A DNA stretch of 64,000 nucleotides from Rhodobacterales bacterium (GCA_002747035.1 PDRZ01000023.1:23575-87574); one strand, 5' to 3'. Counted from the first letter of the stretch, positions 1 to 9,862 are shown. Notes: generated from the letters alone by a model not told the origin. A program made the numbers and translations.

Positions 1-1620
1 CCCGCCCAGAATCCCCGTCCGCACGGTGTAATCCACCGCCAGCGCGTAATCCGGGTCATCATCGCTATCCACCATCAGGTGTCCGGCACGGGTCAGCAAC
101 TGATGACAATCCCGGCTGAGATGACGGAGCTGCAACGTCTTGCCCGCATCGGAATATTTACCCGCCACGGCCTCGATCGCCTGAAGCGCGGATTGGTCCA
201 CCACCCGGCTGTCGACAAAATCCACCACCACCGTGTCGGGGTCTCCGGCCACGTCGAACAGTTCGGCAAAACCATCGGCCGACCCAAAGAACAACGGCCC
301 CTGGACGCGATACACCTTGGTTCCGTTTTCCTCGGTCTCAACCGCGTGAATGCGCCGCGCGTTGTTCCACGCATAAGAAAGAGCCGACACAATCACGCCC
401 ACCACCACGGCGATGGCAAGGTCATAGGCCACGGTCACGATGGTAACCAGGATGGTCACAAACGCATCGTTCAACGGAACCCGGCGCAGGATGGTCAGCG
501 AATGCCAGGCAAATGTGCCGATCACCACCATGAACATCACCCCAACCAGCGCGGCCAGCGGGATCTGTTCGATCAACGGGCTGGCCACAAGGATGAACAA
601 CAACAGGAACAGCGCCGCCGCGATGCCTGCGATACGGGTGCGCCCGCCCGATTTCACGTTGATCATGGATTGGCCGATCATCGCGCAGCCCCCCATACCG
701 CCGAAAAAGCCGGTGATGATATTGGCCCCGCCCTGGGCAATACACTCCTGCGACGCCCCGCCGCGCTTGCCGGTGATATCGCCCACAAGGTTCAGGGTCA
801 GAAGGCTCTCAATCAACCCAATCGCCGCCAGAATCACCGCATAGGGCAGAATGATCTCAAGAGTTTCCCAATTCAGCGGCACCACCGGAATATGGAACGG
901 CGGCAACCCACCCGAAATCGACGCAAGGTCCCCCACGGTGGGCACATCCAGCCCCAGCGCAATCACCACAAGCGCCACGGCCCCAATCCCGGCCAGCGGC
1001 GCGGGCACCGCACGGGTAAACCGCGGCACAACCCAGATAATCGCCATCGTCGCGGTAACCAGCGCCAACATGGTGAACAGCGGCCCACCGGAAAGCCATT
1101 CCCCCCCGCTCATCCCATGGCCGGTATTGACCATGGACCCGGGCACCTTGAATTGCCCCATCTGGGCCAGAAAAATCACGATGGCAAGCCCGTTCACAAA
1201 CCCCAGCATCACCGGGTGCGGGACAAGTCGGATGAATTTGCCCCACTGCATGATCCCGGCAATGACCTGCAAAATCCCCATCAACACCACGGTGGCAAAC
1301 AGATACTCCACCCCGTGTTCCGCCACCAGCGCCACCATAACCACGGCCAACGCCCCCGTTGCGCCCGAAATCATCCCCGGACGCCCGCCGAACACGGCCG
1401 TGACCAGCCCGACGATAAAGGCGGCGTAAAGCCCGACCAGAGGCTCGACCCCGGCCACAAAGGCAAAGGCCACCGCCTCGGGCACAAGCGCCAGCGCAAC
1501 GGTCAGCCCGGACAGCAATTCGATGCGGACACGCCCCACGCTCCAGGGTTCATCGGGCATCAGCCGCAGATCGGGCATGGCAAGGCGGCGGGAAATGGCC
1601 TGGGTCAGGTTGGTTTTCAC
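1..1620 (-). CDS. SulP-family anion permease with STAS domain (3' end outside window)
   Basis: About 540 codons are visible and the frame is still open at base 1. The N-terminal part is a chain of hydrophobic segments typical of SulP transporters (sulfate, bicarbonate or other anions moved across the inner membrane). The last 110 or so residues look like a STAS domain, with the pattern DFVDSRVVDQSAL, the cytoplasmic regulatory tail of this family. The GTG at 1620 is chosen because CAGGA lies about eleven bases upstream; an in-frame ATG at 1671 is the alternative. The substrate cannot be told from sequence; sulfate or bicarbonate are both possible. It is transcribed away from mtnP across a 455-base divergent spacer. 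Confidence 0.9.
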   Translation of the reverse strand, partial: MKTNLTQAISRRLAMPDLRLMPDEPWSVGRVRIELLSGLTVALALVPEAVAFAFVAGVEPLVGLYAAFIVGLVTAVFGGRPGMISGATGALAVVMVALVAEHGVEYLFATVVLMGILQVIAGIMQWGKFIRLVPHPVMLGFVNGLAIVIFLAQMGQFKVPGSMVNTGHGMSGGEWLSGGPLFTMLALVTATMAIIWVVPRFTRAVPAPLAGIGAVALVVIALGLDVPTVGDLASISGGLPPFHIPVVPLNWETLEIILPYAVILAAIGLIESLLTLNLVGDITGKRGGASQECIAQGGANIITGFFGGMGGCAMIGQSMINVKSGGRTRIAGIAAALFLLLFILVASPLIEQIPLAALVGVMFMVVIGTFAWHSLTILRRVPLNDAFVTILVTIVTVAYDLAIAVVVGVIVSALSYAWNNARRIHAVETEENGTKVYRVQGPLFFGSADGFAELFDVAGDPDTVVVDFVDSRVVDQSALQAIEAVAGKYSDAGKTLQLRHLSRDCHQLLTRAGHLMVDSDDDPDYALAVDYTVRTGILGG

Positions 1621-2075
1621 GGGTTCAAATCCTGTCTGGCTGTCTGGGGTCCGGGTGCAGTGCGGGTTCATGAGCGCACATGGGCGCATGGGAGGGCGCA
1701 TGAGGTCTGCGCATAACAAACCCGGCGCATAGCGAAATTGCGGCCCCGGCACAAGTCCCGGCACCACGTGCAGACCGCATCTGCCCTCCCACCCGTGGCG
1801 CAAGGCTCACAGTTTCATCGCGCCAAACGGATCGCCCCCGTCATTCTGCGGCGTTGCGCAATTTCACCGATCAACGCGCGTTGCGCGGTTTGGCGGGCAA
1901 AGGTTAACGGGTCCGACCCCCTCGGGGCGGTGCCGCGCGGATGCGCAAAAGTCACCCCCCCCCCGAAGGCCGGGCCTCACTCTTTCGTTAACGGCACGGC
2001 CCCCGGTGGACATTCCGTCCCCCACCCCTCAAAGTCCCGAAAACTCGTGACAGGGACAACACCGGGAAAACACTC
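1621..2075. other. Divergent intergenic region between sulP and mtnP
   Basis: No convincing gene is seen here. A 113-codon plus-strand frame (1738-2079) has an odd composition and no recognisable domain, so I treat it as non-coding. The region holds two GTTAAC hexamers (1903-1908 and 1987-1992) and one copy of the 31-base element described separately. It should contain the promoters for both flanking genes. Confidence 0.6.
1930..1960 (+). repeat. 31-base intergenic element, copy 1
   Basis: Reads GTGCCGC, then GCGGA, then TGCGCAAAAGTCACCCCCC. The same arrangement occurs at 34442-34472 and 57114-57144, differing mainly in the five middle bases. All three copies lie in intergenic DNA upstream of at least one gene and are surrounded by GTTAAC hexamers. 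Its function is unknown; a protein-binding site or a small mobile or structural repeat are both possible. Confidence 0.7.
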
Positions 2076-2954
2076 ATGACCGACACAATGATTGCCGTGA
2101 TTGGCGGTTCAGGCCTCTATGACATCGACGGGCTGGAAGGGGCGGAATGGATCACCGTGGACACCCCGTGGGGGACCCCTTCGGACCAGATCCTGACGGG
2201 CCGGCTCGACGGCGTCAAAATGGCCTTCCTGCCCCGTCACGGGCGCGGCCATGTGCATTCCCCGACCACCGTGCCCTATCGCGCCAATATCGACGCGCTG
2301 AAACGAATCGGGGCCACGGATGTGATCAGCGTCTCGGCCTGCGGCAGCTTTCGCGAAGAAATGGCTCCGGGCGATTTTGTCGTTGTAGATCAATTCATTG
2401 ACCGAACCTTTGCACGTGAAAAATCCTTCTTTGGCACGGGGTGCGTGGCCCATGTGTCGGTGGCGCATCCCACCTGTCCGCGACTCAGCGCGGCCTGCCG
2501 TGAGGCAGGACAAGCCGCCGGGATCACCATACATGACGGCGGCACCTACCTGGCCATGGAAGGCCCGCAATTCTCCACCCTGGCGGAATCGAAAATGTAC
2601 CGGGAAAGCTGGGGCGCGGATGTGATTGGCATGACCAATATGCCCGAAGCGAAATTGGCGCGCGAGGCCGAACTCTGCTATGCCAGCGTGGCCATGATCA
2701 CCGATTACGACAGCTGGCACCCGGAACATGGCGAAGTGGATGTCTCTGAAATCATTGCCACTTTGATGGGAAACGCCGACAAGGGCCGCGCGCTGGTCGC
2801 GCGCCTCCCCGCCCTTCTGGGGGCCGCGCGGCAGGACTGCCTCCATGGCTGCAACAAAACGCTGGACTTCGCGATCCTGACCACCCCCGAGGCCCGCGAC
2901 CCCGCCCTTATGGCCAAACTGGACGCCGTGGCCGGGCGCGTATTGACAGGCTGA
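2076..2954 (+). CDS. mtnP: S-methyl-5'-thioadenosine phosphorylase
   Basis: This cytosolic enzyme splits methylthioadenosine with phosphate into adenine and 5-methylthioribose-1-phosphate, the first salvage step after polyamine or acyl-homoserine-lactone synthesis. The 292 residues match the family length. Visible motifs are the phosphate loop IGGSGLYD near the N-terminus, PRHGRGH, MEGPQFSTLAES, the methionine-containing MTNMPEAKLAREAE segment and TDYDSWH, which favours MTAP over purine nucleoside phosphorylase. The next gene, apt, converts the adenine released here to AMP, so the pair makes a short salvage route. A second ATG four codons downstream is a possible alternative start. Confidence 0.95.
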   Translation: MTDTMIAVIGGSGLYDIDGLEGAEWITVDTPWGTPSDQILTGRLDGVKMAFLPRHGRGHVHSPTTVPYRANIDALKRIGATDVISVSACGSFREEMAPGDFVVVDQFIDRTFAREKSFFGTGCVAHVSVAHPTCPRLSAACREAGQAAGITIHDGGTYLAMEGPQFSTLAESKMYRESWGADVIGMTNMPEAKLAREAELCYASVAMITDYDSWHPEHGEVDVSEIIATLMGNADKGRALVARLPALLGAARQDCLHGCNKTLDFAILTTPEARDPALMAKLDAVAGRVLTG

Positions 2955-3195
2955 GCCCTGATGCCGCTCGTTTCCTTGCTGCCTTTGTCGGCATGGACGT
3001 CATGACCGCTGTGCTGTGCCGGGCCGGGTGACCCCGAGGTGAACGGGCGGTTAATCCCCGTTTTACCCTTTTGCGCGATACTGCATGGCGAAACATCATA
3101 TCCCGAATATCCCGGCGCAAATGACGCGCGTCGCACTTGCATGACGCCCTCCGATCGGCCAAACCCGTCACGGTTCATTTCCACGGAGACCCGTC

Positions 3196-3747
3196 ATGCC
3201 CACACCCAAATCGCCCCGCAAAACGGTCAAGGATTATATCCGCACCATCGTTGATTTCCCCCATGAAGGGATCATGTTCCGCGATGTCACCACCCTGTTC
3301 GCCGACCCGCGCGGGTTTCGCATGGCGGTGGACCAGATGCTGCACCCCTATGCCGGTCAACAGATTGACAAGGTTGTCGGGCTTGAGGCGCGCGGCTTCA
3401 TCCTCGGCGGGGCAATCGCGCACCAGCTCAGCCTGGGCTTTGTTCCGATCCGCAAAAAGGGCAAGCTGCCCGGTGCAGTGATTTCCGAAGAATACACGCT
3501 GGAATACGGCGAAGCTGTGATGGAAATCCATGACGATGCCATCCTGCCCGGTGAAAAGGTGTTGGTGGTTGATGACCTGCTGGCCACCGGAGGCACCGCG
3601 GAAGCGGGAATCAAGCTGATCGAACGGCTGGGCGGTGAAATCATCGGCTGCAACTTCATTATCGACCTGCCCGAACTGGGCGGGCGCGCCCGCCTGGAGG
3701 CCCTAGGCATGAACGTCGACGTTTTGTGTGAATTCGAGGGTTTGTAA
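3196..3747 (+). CDS. apt: Adenine phosphoribosyltransferase
   Basis: Converts adenine and PRPP to AMP in the cytosol. The 183-residue length is normal. The PRPP-binding motif [12 protein letters not shown] is intact, as are the flexible-loop region SEEYTLEYG and the N-terminal [20 protein letters not shown] lies just upstream of the chosen ATG. It is placed 241 bases after mtnP on the same strand and would use adenine made by it. It is convergent with tldD; a T-rich stretch follows the stop codon. Confidence 0.96.
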   Translation: MPTPKSPRKTVKDYIRTIVDFPHEGIMFRDVTTLFADPRGFRMAVDQMLHPYAGQQIDKVVGLEARGFILGGAIAHQLSLGFVPIRKKGKLPGAVISEEYTLEYGEAVMEIHDDAILPGEKVLVVDDLLATGGTAEAGIKLIERLGGEIIGCNFIIDLPELGGRARLEALGMNVDVLCEFEGL

Positions 3748-3925
3748 GGGGTTTTTTAACCTTGTGATAGGATAACGCCCCTGCCGACTGGGACCCGGCT
3801 TTGCTTGCACCTGACCGGAACGGTCATTCACGCCTCGCCCTAAAACGGGGCGGGGCGCATTTGCTTTGCGCCACAGTCCGTTTGCGCCGTAGTCCAGACG
3901 GGGCCTCGGCGGCTGTCGCCGCCTG

Positions 3926-5353
3926 TCACCCTCCGGCGGCAGAGCCGCCTACGGTAAGCCCCCCAATCATCACGGTGGGTTGGCCGACACCAACCGGCAC
4001 CCACTGTCCGGCCTTGCCACAATTGCCCATGCCCGGGTCCAACGCCATATCATTGCCCAACGCGCGGATGTTGTTCAACGCGGTCGCTCCGTCTCCGATC
4101 AACGTGGCCCCCCTGACCGGCGCGCCTATGACACCGTTTTCAACACGATAGGCTTCGGTACAGGAAAACACGAACTTGCCGTTGGTGATATCCACCTGCC
4201 CGCCGCCGAAACCCACCGCATATATCCCGTCTTTCAGATCGGCAACGATATCCCCGGGAGCCACATCACCACCCGGCATATACGTGTTTGTCATCCGTGG
4301 CATGGGCGCATGGGCAAAGCTTTCCCGCCGCCCATTGCCGGTCGGCTCAACCCCCATCAACCGGGCATTCTGGCGATCCTGCATATACCCGACAAGAATA
4401 CCGTCTTCGATCAGCGTGGTCTTCGAGCTGGGCGTGCCTTCATCATCAAAGGAAATCGAACCGCGCCGGTCGGGAATCGTCCCGTCATCCAACACGGTAA
4501 CACCCGGCGCGGCGATCCGATCACCGATTCGCCCAGCAAAAGCCGAACTGCCCTTGCGGTTGAAATCTCCCTCCAACCCATGACCAATCGCTTCGTGCAA
4601 CAGAATGCCGGGCCAGCCGGGGCCCAACACCACGTCCATTTCCCCGGCAGGCGCGGGCACCGCATCAAGATTGACCAGCGCCACCCGCAACGCCTCGCGG
4701 GCCTTGGCCTGCCAGTCAGCAGGGTCCAGAAGACCAGACAGCGCCACCCGTCCGCCGCCCCCCGCAGTTCCGGCTTCTCGGCGGCCATTCTGTTCCACGA
4801 TCACGCTGACATTCACCTGCGTCATGGGGCGCACATCCCGCAGGTGTTGCCCATCCGGGCGCAGGATTTCCACCTCCTGGCAAGACGCGTCGATGGTCGC
4901 CGACACCTGCACCACCCGCGAATCAAGGTCACGCAGAAAGCTGTCGATTTCCTTCAATGTCTCAATTTTCACGGGAAATTCCGCCTCGGCAATCGGGTCC
5001 AGGTCGGCGTAAAGGCGGCGATTGGTCGGCGCGGGTGGCTCGGCCAGGGTGCCACCACCCTGCCCCACAGCCAACCGGGTCGTCGCCACGGCACGGTCAA
5101 TCGCCGCCTGTGAAATTTCGGTCGAATGGGCATATCCGGCCACATCCCCCATCACGGCACGCAGCCCGAATCCCTCGCTCGCATCGTGGCTGGCGGTTTT
5201 CACCCGCCCGTCATCGAAAACCAAAGCTTCGGATCGGCGACGTTCAAGGAACAGTTCGCCATCTTCGGCCCCCGCCGTCGCGCGGCGCAGCGCCCCCAGA
5301 GCTTGATTCAGGTCAAGCGCCTGATCAAAGGGGCGAAAAGAGGTATCTGTCAT
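3926..5353 (-). CDS. tldD: TldD metalloprotease subunit
   Basis: TldD pairs with TldE (PmbA) to form a cytosolic metallopeptidase that degrades small peptides and matures some ribosomal peptides. The 475 residues are typical for TldD. The metal-binding motif HEAIGHGLEGD is present near residues 253-263, which separates TldD from the zinc-less TldE. The ATG at 5353 follows an AGGA about ten bases upstream and gives the usual N-terminus; a start ten codons earlier is less likely. tldE is not in this window. It is divergent from ctaC with a 198-base promoter region between them. Confidence 0.95.
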   Translation of the reverse strand: MTDTSFRPFDQALDLNQALGALRRATAGAEDGELFLERRRSEALVFDDGRVKTASHDASEGFGLRAVMGDVAGYAHSTEISQAAIDRAVATTRLAVGQGGGTLAEPPAPTNRRLYADLDPIAEAEFPVKIETLKEIDSFLRDLDSRVVQVSATIDASCQEVEILRPDGQHLRDVRPMTQVNVSVIVEQNGRREAGTAGGGGRVALSGLLDPADWQAKAREALRVALVNLDAVPAPAGEMDVVLGPGWPGILLHEAIGHGLEGDFNRKGSSAFAGRIGDRIAAPGVTVLDDGTIPDRRGSISFDDEGTPSSKTTLIEDGILVGYMQDRQNARLMGVEPTGNGRRESFAHAPMPRMTNTYMPGGDVAPGDIVADLKDGIYAVGFGGGQVDITNGKFVFSCTEAYRVENGVIGAPVRGATLIGDGATALNNIRALGNDMALDPGMGNCGKAGQWVPVGVGQPTVMIGGLTVGGSAAGG

Positions 5354-5387
5354 ATGTCTATGTTCCTGTCTTCCATGACGCAAAAAT

Positions 5388-5401
5388 TTGATCTATGTCA
5401 A
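5388..5401 (+). promoter_or_regulatory. FNR/FnrL-type box between tldD and ctaC
   Basis: The sequence TTGATCTATGTCAA is a TTGAT-N4-GTCAA palindrome, one base from the standard TTGAT-N4-ATCAA and matching common FnrL variants. It lies 151 bases upstream of ctaC and 35 bases upstream of tldD. FnrL is the oxygen-sensing regulator of Rhodobacteraceae, so control of the aa3 oxidase by oxygen would make sense. Confidence 0.65.
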
Positions 5402-5551
5402 AAAAAGCGTCCGTTTGCCGCAAGTGGGCTTCTTGTCTCAACCTCAAGAATATGGTTTTTACGGCAGAGAAAACAACGGGGTTGTCGCGCGAGGGTGCGA
5501 AGCTTCGGGACAACATGAAGAAGACACACACCAAACCGATCAGGGTGACCC

Positions 5552-6394
5552 ATGCGAATTATCTCTAGCTTTCTGACCCTTCTGGCCACCTTTTCCGCGC
5601 AATCCGCGCTGGCCCAGGATGGGCTGGAAACCATTGGCAAGCCGGTTGACGGCGCTCTGGGCTTTCAGCCCGCCGCTACCGAACTGGCCCGCGACCTGCA
5701 ATGGCTTGATGGAATGCTCCTGTTGATCATCACCATCATCAGCCTGTTCGTGATTGCGCTCGTCGCCATCATCATCCTGCGCTACAACCGCCGCGCCAAC
5801 CCGACCCCGGCGTCGTTCACCCACAACACCCCGATCGAAGTGGCCTGGACGCTGCTCCCGATCCTGATCCTAGTTTTCATCGGGGCGTTTTCGCTTCCGG
5901 TTCTGTTCAAGCAACAGGAAATCCCGGAAGGTGACGTCTATATCAAGGTGATCGGGAACCAGTGGAACTGGACCTACGAATACACCGATCACGATTTCGA
6001 ATTCACCTCCTTCATGCTGGCACGTGATGAGCTGGAGGAATACGGCTATGCACAGGATGAATACCTGCTGGCCACCGACACCGCCGTGGTGATCCCGGTG
6101 GGCAAGACCATCGTCATGAACGTGACCGGGGCCGACGTGATCCATTCCTGGACCATCCCCGCCTTTGGCGTGAAACAGGACGCCGTGCCGGGCCGAATCG
6201 CCCAGCTGTGGTTCAAGGCCGAAAAGGAAGGCATCTATTTCGGCCAGTGTTCCGAACTGTGCGGCAAGGACCACGCTTATATGCCGATCACCGTCAAAGT
6301 GGTCAGCGAAGCGGCCTATGAGGAATGGCTGAAAGGCGCGATCGAGGAATATGCAGGCAAACCTGCCCCCCTCACCGTGGCCGCCGCCAATTGA
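5552..6394 (+). CDS. ctaC: Cytochrome c oxidase subunit II (CuA subunit)
   Basis: This is the membrane-anchored subunit of the aa3-type oxidase that takes electrons from cytochrome c. Residues 1-21 look like a signal peptide ending SALA, followed by two membrane segments (about 52-78 and 95-118). The periplasmic cupredoxin domain has the aromatic stretch QWNWTYEY (137-144) and the CuA ligands His198, Cys233, Cys237, His241 and Met244. Assembly genes ctaB and ctaG and subunit III follow on the same strand. Subunit I (ctaD) is not in the cluster, as is common in this family of bacteria. Confidence 0.97.
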   Translation: MRIISSFLTLLATFSAQSALAQDGLETIGKPVDGALGFQPAATELARDLQWLDGMLLLIITIISLFVIALVAIIILRYNRRANPTPASFTHNTPIEVAWTLLPILILVFIGAFSLPVLFKQQEIPEGDVYIKVIGNQWNWTYEYTDHDFEFTSFMLARDELEEYGYAQDEYLLATDTAVVIPVGKTIVMNVTGADVIHSWTIPAFGVKQDAVPGRIAQLWFKAEKEGIYFGQCSELCGKDHAYMPITVKVVSEAAYEEWLKGAIEEYAGKPAPLTVAAAN

Positions 6395-6411
6395 TTTCCC
6401 GGCAGGGGCGA

Positions 6412-6437
6412 ACCCCTTCGCCCCTGCTGTGCCGCCT
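6412..6437 (+). terminator. Hairpin between ctaC and ctaB
   Basis: A perfect 11-base-pair stem (GCAGGGGCGAA with TTCGCCCCTGC) around a CCCC loop lies 18 bases after the ctaC stop. No run of T follows, so it is more likely an mRNA-stabilising or partial attenuating structure that sets subunit II expression above that of the assembly factors than a full terminator. Confidence 0.5.
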
Positions 6438-6529
6438 GATAACGGTCTGAAGTCAGAGCGTTTTCCGACGGCACATGCCACTTCCGCCCAGGATAGACTT
6501 GTGGACGGATCAGCCCGACAGGAGCCGAG

Positions 6530-7468
6530 ATGAGCGACACTTCGATCAACACCCAGGCCCAGCATGGCGAAGCCGAATTCGGCGATTACTTCGCGCTGCT
6601 CAAGCCCCGCGTGATGTCTTTGGTCGTGTTCACAGCGCTTGTGGGACTGCTGGCCGCGCCGGTGCCGGTGCATCCGCTGGTGGCTTTCGCCTCGATCCTG
6701 TTCATTGCCCTTGGCGGCGGCGCATCCGGCGCGCTGAACATGTGGTGGGATGCGGATATCGACCGGGTGATGAAACGCACCCGGTCGCGCCCGATCCCCG
6801 CTGGCAAGATTACCGAAGGTGAAGCGATGACCTTTGGCGGGTTCCTTGCCGGGTTTTCGGTTATCATGCTGGGCCTGGCCGCCAACTGGCTGGCCGCTGG
6901 CATTCTGGCTTTCACCATCTTCTTCTATGTGGTGATCTACACCATATGGCTCAAACGCTGGACGCCCCAGAACATCGTTATTGGCGGTGCCGCCGGTGCC
7001 TTCCCGCCCATGATCGGCTGGGCTGCGGCAACCGGTGGGATCAGCGTCGAAAGCATTCTGATGTTCACCCTGATCTTCATGTGGACGCCCCCCCATTTCT
7101 GGGCGCTGGCCCTGTTCATGAAATCCGATTATCGCGACGCTGGCGTGCCCATGCTGACCGTGACCCACGGGCGCAGGGCGACCCGGACGCATATCCTCGT
7201 CTACACCATCCTGTTGGCCCCCGTGGCCATTGGCACCGGTTTCACCGCGATTGGCGGCATGGTCTACCTGATCACCTCGCTGATCCTGAACGCGCTGTTC
7301 CTGAAAGGCGCGGTCGACATCTGGCGCCGGAACGAAGTGCAGGCCGAAGCCGACAATTATCGTACCGAGAAAAAGGTGTTCGCCCTGTCGCTGCTCTATC
7401 TCTTTGGCCATTTCGTGGCGATCCTGGTGGAATCGACTCTGCGCGCCTATGGCATGGGAGGCTGGTAA
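6530..7468 (+). CDS. ctaB: Protoheme IX farnesyltransferase (heme O synthase)
   Basis: Transfers a farnesyl group to heme b to give heme O, the precursor of heme A needed by the aa3 oxidase. It is a 312-residue polytopic membrane protein of the UbiA superfamily. The NxxxDxxxD prenyl diphosphate/Mg motif is seen as N70-M-W-W-D74-A-D-I-D78, followed by RSRPIP (85-90). It lies between ctaC and ctaG; the next small gene starts one base after its stop codon. Confidence 0.96.
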   Translation: MSDTSINTQAQHGEAEFGDYFALLKPRVMSLVVFTALVGLLAAPVPVHPLVAFASILFIALGGGASGALNMWWDADIDRVMKRTRSRPIPAGKITEGEAMTFGGFLAGFSVIMLGLAANWLAAGILAFTIFFYVVIYTIWLKRWTPQNIVIGGAAGAFPPMIGWAAATGGISVESILMFTLIFMWTPPHFWALALFMKSDYRDAGVPMLTVTHGRRATRTHILVYTILLAPVAIGTGFTAIGGMVYLITSLILNALFLKGAVDIWRRNEVQAEADNYRTEKKVFALSLLYLFGHFVAILVESTLRAYGMGGW

Positions 7469-7469
7469 G

Positions 7470-7652
7470 ATGACGGGTTCTTCGGACATCAAGGTCGAAC
7501 ACGAACTGCACCACCGCCGCCTTGGCCGTAACATCGGCCTCGGTCTTGTGCTGGTCGGCTTTGTTGCGCTGGTCTTTGGCCTGACCGTGGTCAAGGTCAC
7601 CCGCGGCGATTTCGAACCGCCCCGCGGCACCGCCACGGAGGCCAGCCAGTAA
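7470..7652 (+). CDS. Small single-pass membrane protein of the oxidase cluster
   Basis: Sixty residues with one clear membrane helix (about [19 protein letters not shown]) flanked by basic, histidine-rich and polar ends. The ATG at 7470 starts right after the ctaB stop, and its TAA overlaps the ctaG ATG, so all three are translationally coupled. Small proteins of this kind are found between ctaB and ctaG in related bacteria and are often annotated as CoxF or cytochrome oxidase assembly protein; the exact role is not established. Inference: an assembly or stability factor for the aa3 oxidase. Confidence 0.8.
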   Translation: MTGSSDIKVEHELHHRRLGRNIGLGLVLVGFVALVFGLTVVKVTRGDFEPPRGTATEASQ

Positions 7653-8227
7653 TGGCGCTGCAAGGCAAACATAAGACCCTGGCCCAAACCGTAGGCGTCG
7701 TGGTGCTGATGGGCAGTCTCGCCTGGGCATCGGTGCCGTTTTACGACTGGTTCTGCCGGGTCACCGGCTTTGGCGGCGTGACCACCACAGCGGAAAAAGC
7801 CAGCGACGTGATTCTGGACCAGACCATCAAGATCCGGTTCGACGCCTCCAAATCACGGGATTTCCCGTGGACCTTCAAACCGATGCAAACCGAAATGGAA
7901 GTGCGCATCGGCGAAACCGGGCTGGCCTTTTACGAGGCGTCCAACCCCACCGACAAACCGGTGGCGGGTCAGGCGTCTTACAATGTCGCCCCCTATCAGG
8001 CGGGCAACTTCTTTACCAAGATCGACTGTTTCTGTTTCACTGAACAGGTGTTGCAGCCGGGGGAAACCGTACAGATGCCGGTGACCTTCTATATCGACCC
8101 CGACATCGTTACCGACCGCGAAGGCAAGTATATCCACACCATCACGCTGGGCTACACCTTCTATGAAATCGACTTGCCCAAAGCCCAGGCGGCCTTGACG
8201 CAAGACACCCAAACAACCCTAAACTAA
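7652..8227 (+). CDS. ctaG: Cytochrome c oxidase assembly protein CtaG (Cox11 family)
   Basis: Delivers copper to the CuB site of subunit I. The protein is 191 residues with an N-terminal membrane anchor (about 12-30) and a periplasmic beta-rich domain. The copper-binding CFCF motif is intact (Cys126 and Cys128), and the third conserved cysteine is Cys35 in [12 protein letters not shown]. It overlaps the stop of the preceding small gene by one base. The neighbours ctaB and ctaE belong to the same complex. Confidence 0.96.
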   Translation: MALQGKHKTLAQTVGVVVLMGSLAWASVPFYDWFCRVTGFGGVTTTAEKASDVILDQTIKIRFDASKSRDFPWTFKPMQTEMEVRIGETGLAFYEASNPTDKPVAGQASYNVAPYQAGNFFTKIDCFCFTEQVLQPGETVQMPVTFYIDPDIVTDREGKYIHTITLGYTFYEIDLPKAQAALTQDTQTTLN

Positions 8228-8258
8228 CTCACCAAGAAGCCTCCAGCGAGGGACAAAC

Positions 8259-9059
8259 ATGGCGCACGAGAAAAACCACGACTATCACATCCTGCCCCCG
8301 TCAGCCTGGCCTTTGCTGGGCGCGCTGGCGGCCTTCACCCTGCTTTTCGGCTCGGTGCTGTATTTCCATGACGTGACCGCATGGGTCATGATCATCGGAT
8401 TCCTGTTCACTTTCTATGTCATGTATGGATGGTGGGCCGAAGTTGTTCACGAAGGCCAGATCGGCGACCACACGCCGGTGGTGAAAATTGGCCTGCGTTA
8501 TGGCGTGGTGCTGTTTATCGTCTCCGAGGTGATGTTCTTCTCGGCCTGGTTCTGGACCTTCTTCAAACACGCCATGTACCCCATGAGCCCGGAAAGCCCG
8601 GCGGTTGACGGCGTTTGGCCCCCCGCTGGCATCGAAACCTTCGATCCGTGGCACCTGCCGCTGATCAACACGCTGATCCTTCTGTGCTCGGGCATGGCCT
8701 GCACCTGGGCCCACCATGCGCTGGCCCACGAAAACAACCGCCAGGACATGCGCTCGGGCCTGATCCTCGCCGTTGCTCTGGGTGTGCTGTTCACCTTCTT
8801 CCAGGCCTATGAATACAGCCACGCAGCCTTTGGCTTCGCCGGCAACATCTATGGTGCCACCTTCTTCATGGCCACGGGGTTCCACGGGTTCCACGTTCTG
8901 GTCGGCACCATCTTCCTGCTGATCTGTCTGCTGCGCCTTCAGGCCGGGCATTTCACTCAGGAAAGCCACGTCGGTTTCGAAGCCGCCGCCTGGTACTGGC
9001 ACTTCGTTGACGTTGTATGGCTGTTCCTCTTTGCCGCTGTCTATATCTGGGGCGGCTAA
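8259..9059 (+). CDS. ctaE: Cytochrome c oxidase subunit III
   Basis: A 266-residue polytopic membrane protein with the seven-helix pattern of subunit III, including the early [16 protein letters not shown] segment and the C-terminal [17 protein letters not shown], which is highly conserved in the family. Subunit III stabilises the oxidase during turnover and lines the proton-uptake side. It is the last gene of the cta cluster. A set of three hairpins follows its stop codon and should separate it from surf1. Confidence 0.97.
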   Translation: MAHEKNHDYHILPPSAWPLLGALAAFTLLFGSVLYFHDVTAWVMIIGFLFTFYVMYGWWAEVVHEGQIGDHTPVVKIGLRYGVVLFIVSEVMFFSAWFWTFFKHAMYPMSPESPAVDGVWPPAGIETFDPWHLPLINTLILLCSGMACTWAHHALAHENNRQDMRSGLILAVALGVLFTFFQAYEYSHAAFGFAGNIYGATFFMATGFHGFHVLVGTIFLLICLLRLQAGHFTQESHVGFEAAAWYWHFVDVVWLFLFAAVYIWGG

Positions 9060-9070
9060 CAGGGGATCGA

Positions 9071-9120
9071 CGGTCAAGCTTGCCTTGACCGCCCCCATTT
9101 GCGGTTGAAAAACCGCAAAT
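9071..9120 (+). other. Two tandem hairpins downstream of ctaE
   Basis: The first hairpin pairs CGGTCAAG (9071-9078) with CTTGACCG (9084-9091). The second pairs ATTTGCGGTT (9097-9106) with AACCGCAAAT (9111-9120) around a GAAA tetraloop, a perfect ten-base-pair stem. A third, terminator-like hairpin follows at 9135. They may protect or process the 3' end of the oxidase transcript. Confidence 0.55.
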
Positions 9121-9134
9121 GTATCGCATAAAGC

Positions 9135-9165
9135 AAAGCGCGCCCCTCCGGGTGCGCTTTTCCTT
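9135..9165 (+). terminator. Likely terminator of the cta operon
   Basis: AAAGCGCGCCC pairs with GGGTGCGCTTT (one G-T pair) around a short CTCC loop, and TCCTTTT follows. It ends 17 bases before the surf1 start codon, so surf1 is either a separate unit or expressed by readthrough. Confidence 0.65.
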
Positions 9166-9181
9166 TTGATAAGAGGCTCCC

Positions 9182-9862
9182 TTGCTGCGTAACCTGCTCC
9201 TGTTGATCTTCTCGGCCCTCGTGCTGGCGATCCTGATTTCGCTGGGCAACTGGCAGATGCGCCGCCTTACGTGGAAAACTGACATCCTTGCCGATATCGA
9301 CGCGCGGATCGCAGCCCCCCCCGTCGCCCTGCCCGACACCCCCGACCCGGTAGCTGACAGGTTTCTGCCCGTCACTGTCACTGGCCAATTGACAGGGCCC
9401 GAGGTCCACGTGCTGGTCTCAACCCGCAGCCACGGCGCGCGGTATCGCATTGTTCAGGCGTTCGACACGGGAACCCGCCGCCTCCTCGTGGATCGCGGCA
9501 TTATCCCGATCACGGCCAAGGACACCCCGCGTCCGACCCCCCGGATGACGCTCACCGGCAATCTCCATTGGCCAGATGAGATCGACAGCTACACGCCTCA
9601 AAACGACCTTGCCGCCAATATCTGGTTCTCCCGCGATGTCCCCACCCTTGCGGACCACCTCGGCACCGAACCCATCCTGCTGATCGTGCGGCAAAGCGAC
9701 GAAACCGACCCAACCGTGACACCTTTGCCCATAGACAGCAGCGGCATTCCAAACGATCACCTGGAATACGTCGTCACCTGGTATGGCCTCGCGCTCACCT
9801 GGGTGGTAATGACCTTCTACTTCCTGCGCCGCAAACGGGCGCCAAGACAACGGATCCACGCG
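9182..9862 (+). CDS. SURF1 family oxidase assembly protein, no stop codon before thrC
   Basis: SURF1 helps insert heme A into cytochrome c oxidase subunit I. The 227 residues have the family layout: an N-terminal membrane helix with GNWQMRRL just after it, a periplasmic domain with LVDRG, and a C-terminal membrane helix (about WYGLALTWVVMTFYFL). The TTG start follows AAGAGG. There is no stop codon at the expected end: the frame goes on through RRKRAPRQRIHA straight into the ThrC methionine at 9863. Translation may therefore give a SURF1-ThrC fusion, or thrC may start independently. In the usual topology both SURF1 ends face the cytoplasm, so a fused ThrC would be on the correct side. Confidence 0.88.

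Noticed and set aside
1605-1650. tRNA-like T-arm pattern (GGGTTCAAATCC) near the sulP start
   Set aside because: No matching D-arm, anticodon arm or acceptor stem is nearby; it is the start of the sulP gene.
79-1716. Long plus-strand frame (545 codons) opposite sulP
   Set aside because: It is the antisense shadow of the SulP gene; its product is rich in His, Arg and Gln with no domain.
1738-2079. 113-codon plus-strand frame before mtnP
   Set aside because: No ribosome site, odd composition, and it spans the 31-base element and the promoter region.
5870-7687. 605-codon minus-strand frame opposite the oxidase genes
   Set aside because: Antisense to ctaC, ctaB and ctaG; composition and lack of domains mark it as a shadow.
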